A DNA stretch of 64,000 nt from Nymphaea colorata (lineage: Eukaryota > Streptophyta > Magnoliopsida > Nymphaeales > Nymphaeaceae). The stretch is from the NCBI RefSeq assembly GCF_008831285.2, contig NC_045140.1:22070370-22134369 (forward strand), in the 5' to 3' direction. The notes beneath the pieces are model-generated. The model made no database searches, was not told the DNA's origin, and saw only the letters and a list, made by a program, of their open reading frames with translations. The position numbers and the translations under genes were made by a program. Shown in pieces: positions 63,701 to 64,000 of the stretch; positions within the stretch are counted from its first letter, which is position 1; the number at the start of each line of letters is the position of its first letter.

Positions 63701-64000
63701 CCGCCATCGCACCTTGAAATCGTCCAACTTTTCCGACTTGGGCACGAAGGTTGTCAAGCCTAACACCCCTTCCATGGAAGCAATTTCCGACGGGTTTAAC
63801 GAAACCAGCTGATTTCCAATCCCATTCGTGACGATCCAAACGTACCCATCGGTCAGCATCTCCAACTCACGCACCAGTTTGAAAAGTCGCCTCCCCAGAG
63901 GTGCCCATCCCATATGCACCACAAAGACTCGAGTCTGCATACCCTTCAGCCTGTAGAGCTCTTCCTTGATCTGATCCTCACTCTGGCTATTAGCAAGGAT
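60773..64000 (-). CDS. Glutamate receptor-like channel (GLR2-type), GLR B, partial
   Basis: The second GLR of the tandem pair; the N-terminal exon and part of the next lie beyond base 64,000. Exons in the window (minus strand): 64000-62990 (open at the edge), 62324-62012, 61743-61334 and 61249-60773, giving 736 residues. It carries the end of the amino-terminal ligand domain (DGYVWIVTNGIGNQL), S1 (KKLIIGVPVKLAFTEFL), M1, pore (GLVYYFAFSTMVFAHR), M3 (VVVIVWVFVVLILTQ, SYTASLTSMLTVQQL), S2 (VFPKGSPLVSDVSRAIL) and M4 (LWGLFLLTGTTSLMALLVFF). The third exon is 313 nt in both genes and intron positions agree, so the pair arose by tandem duplication. The last intron (61250-61333) is 84 nt with no in-frame stop. 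Confidence 0.94.

Noticed and set aside
1-64000. CRISPR arrays, bacterial operons, rRNA or clear tRNA genes
   Set aside because: No regularly spaced direct repeats, no rRNA-like blocks and no convincing tRNA cloverleaf seen by eye; the DNA is eukaryotic.

Overview
The window is nuclear DNA of a flowering plant. Every protein gene has plant family members: a plant E(z)/SWINGER Polycomb gene, a Doa10/SUD1 ubiquitin ligase, a GT8 PGSIP-type glucuronosyltransferase, BAHD acyltransferases and clade-II-like glutamate receptor-like (GLR) channels. Introns are short to medium with GT-AG borders, the intergenic DNA is AT-rich, and there are long TG, TA and CT microsatellites. The species cannot be fixed from this sequence. 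The repeat-rich introns and intergenic DNA fit many angiosperms, possibly an early-diverging lineage or a monocot (weak inference).

Layout. (1) 1-10,015, minus: the 5' two thirds of a SWINGER/EZA1-type histone H3K27 methyltransferase gene, nine coding exons; the CXC and SET exons lie beyond base 1. One of its introns holds a 650 bp element with 41 bp perfect inverted ends. (2) 13,387-13,725, plus: a small intronless SDHAF4 (succinate dehydrogenase assembly factor 4) gene. (3) 20,028-27,499, plus: a complete nine-exon SUD1/CER9 (Doa10/MARCH6) ER E3 ligase, 1081 aa, with one apparent GC-AG intron. (4) 35,536-37,697, plus: a four-exon GT8 gene of the PGSIP6/7/8 (IPUT1) clade, 465 aa. (5) 38,790-53,955, plus: a BAHD acyltransferase array. 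Two copies, about 93% identical by eye, sit in a 5.5-6.2 kb tandem segmental duplication, followed by a more diverged third intact gene and a decayed fourth copy. (6) 55,369-64,000, minus: two head-to-tail GLR genes, the first complete (969 aa) and the second cut by the window end. The remaining intergenic stretches (10.1-13.4, 13.9-19.9, 27.5-35.2 and 37.7-38.8 kb) show no gene I can support.

The genes do not form an operon or an obvious biosynthetic cluster. SWINGER, SDHAF4, SUD1 and the GT8 enzyme are single-copy housekeeping or regulatory genes. The BAHD array and the GLR pair are local tandem expansions of families often tied to specialised metabolism and stress signalling. I found no clearly novel multi-gene system. 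The most distinctive signals are the inverted-repeat element in the SWINGER intron, the recent BAHD duplication with divergent promoter and poly(A) signals, the GC-AG intron in SUD1, the stop-free 84 nt intron in the second GLR, and a W-box cluster upstream of the first GLR. Exon borders were set by hand from splice consensus, reading phase and recalled family similarity; no alignment or search was run.
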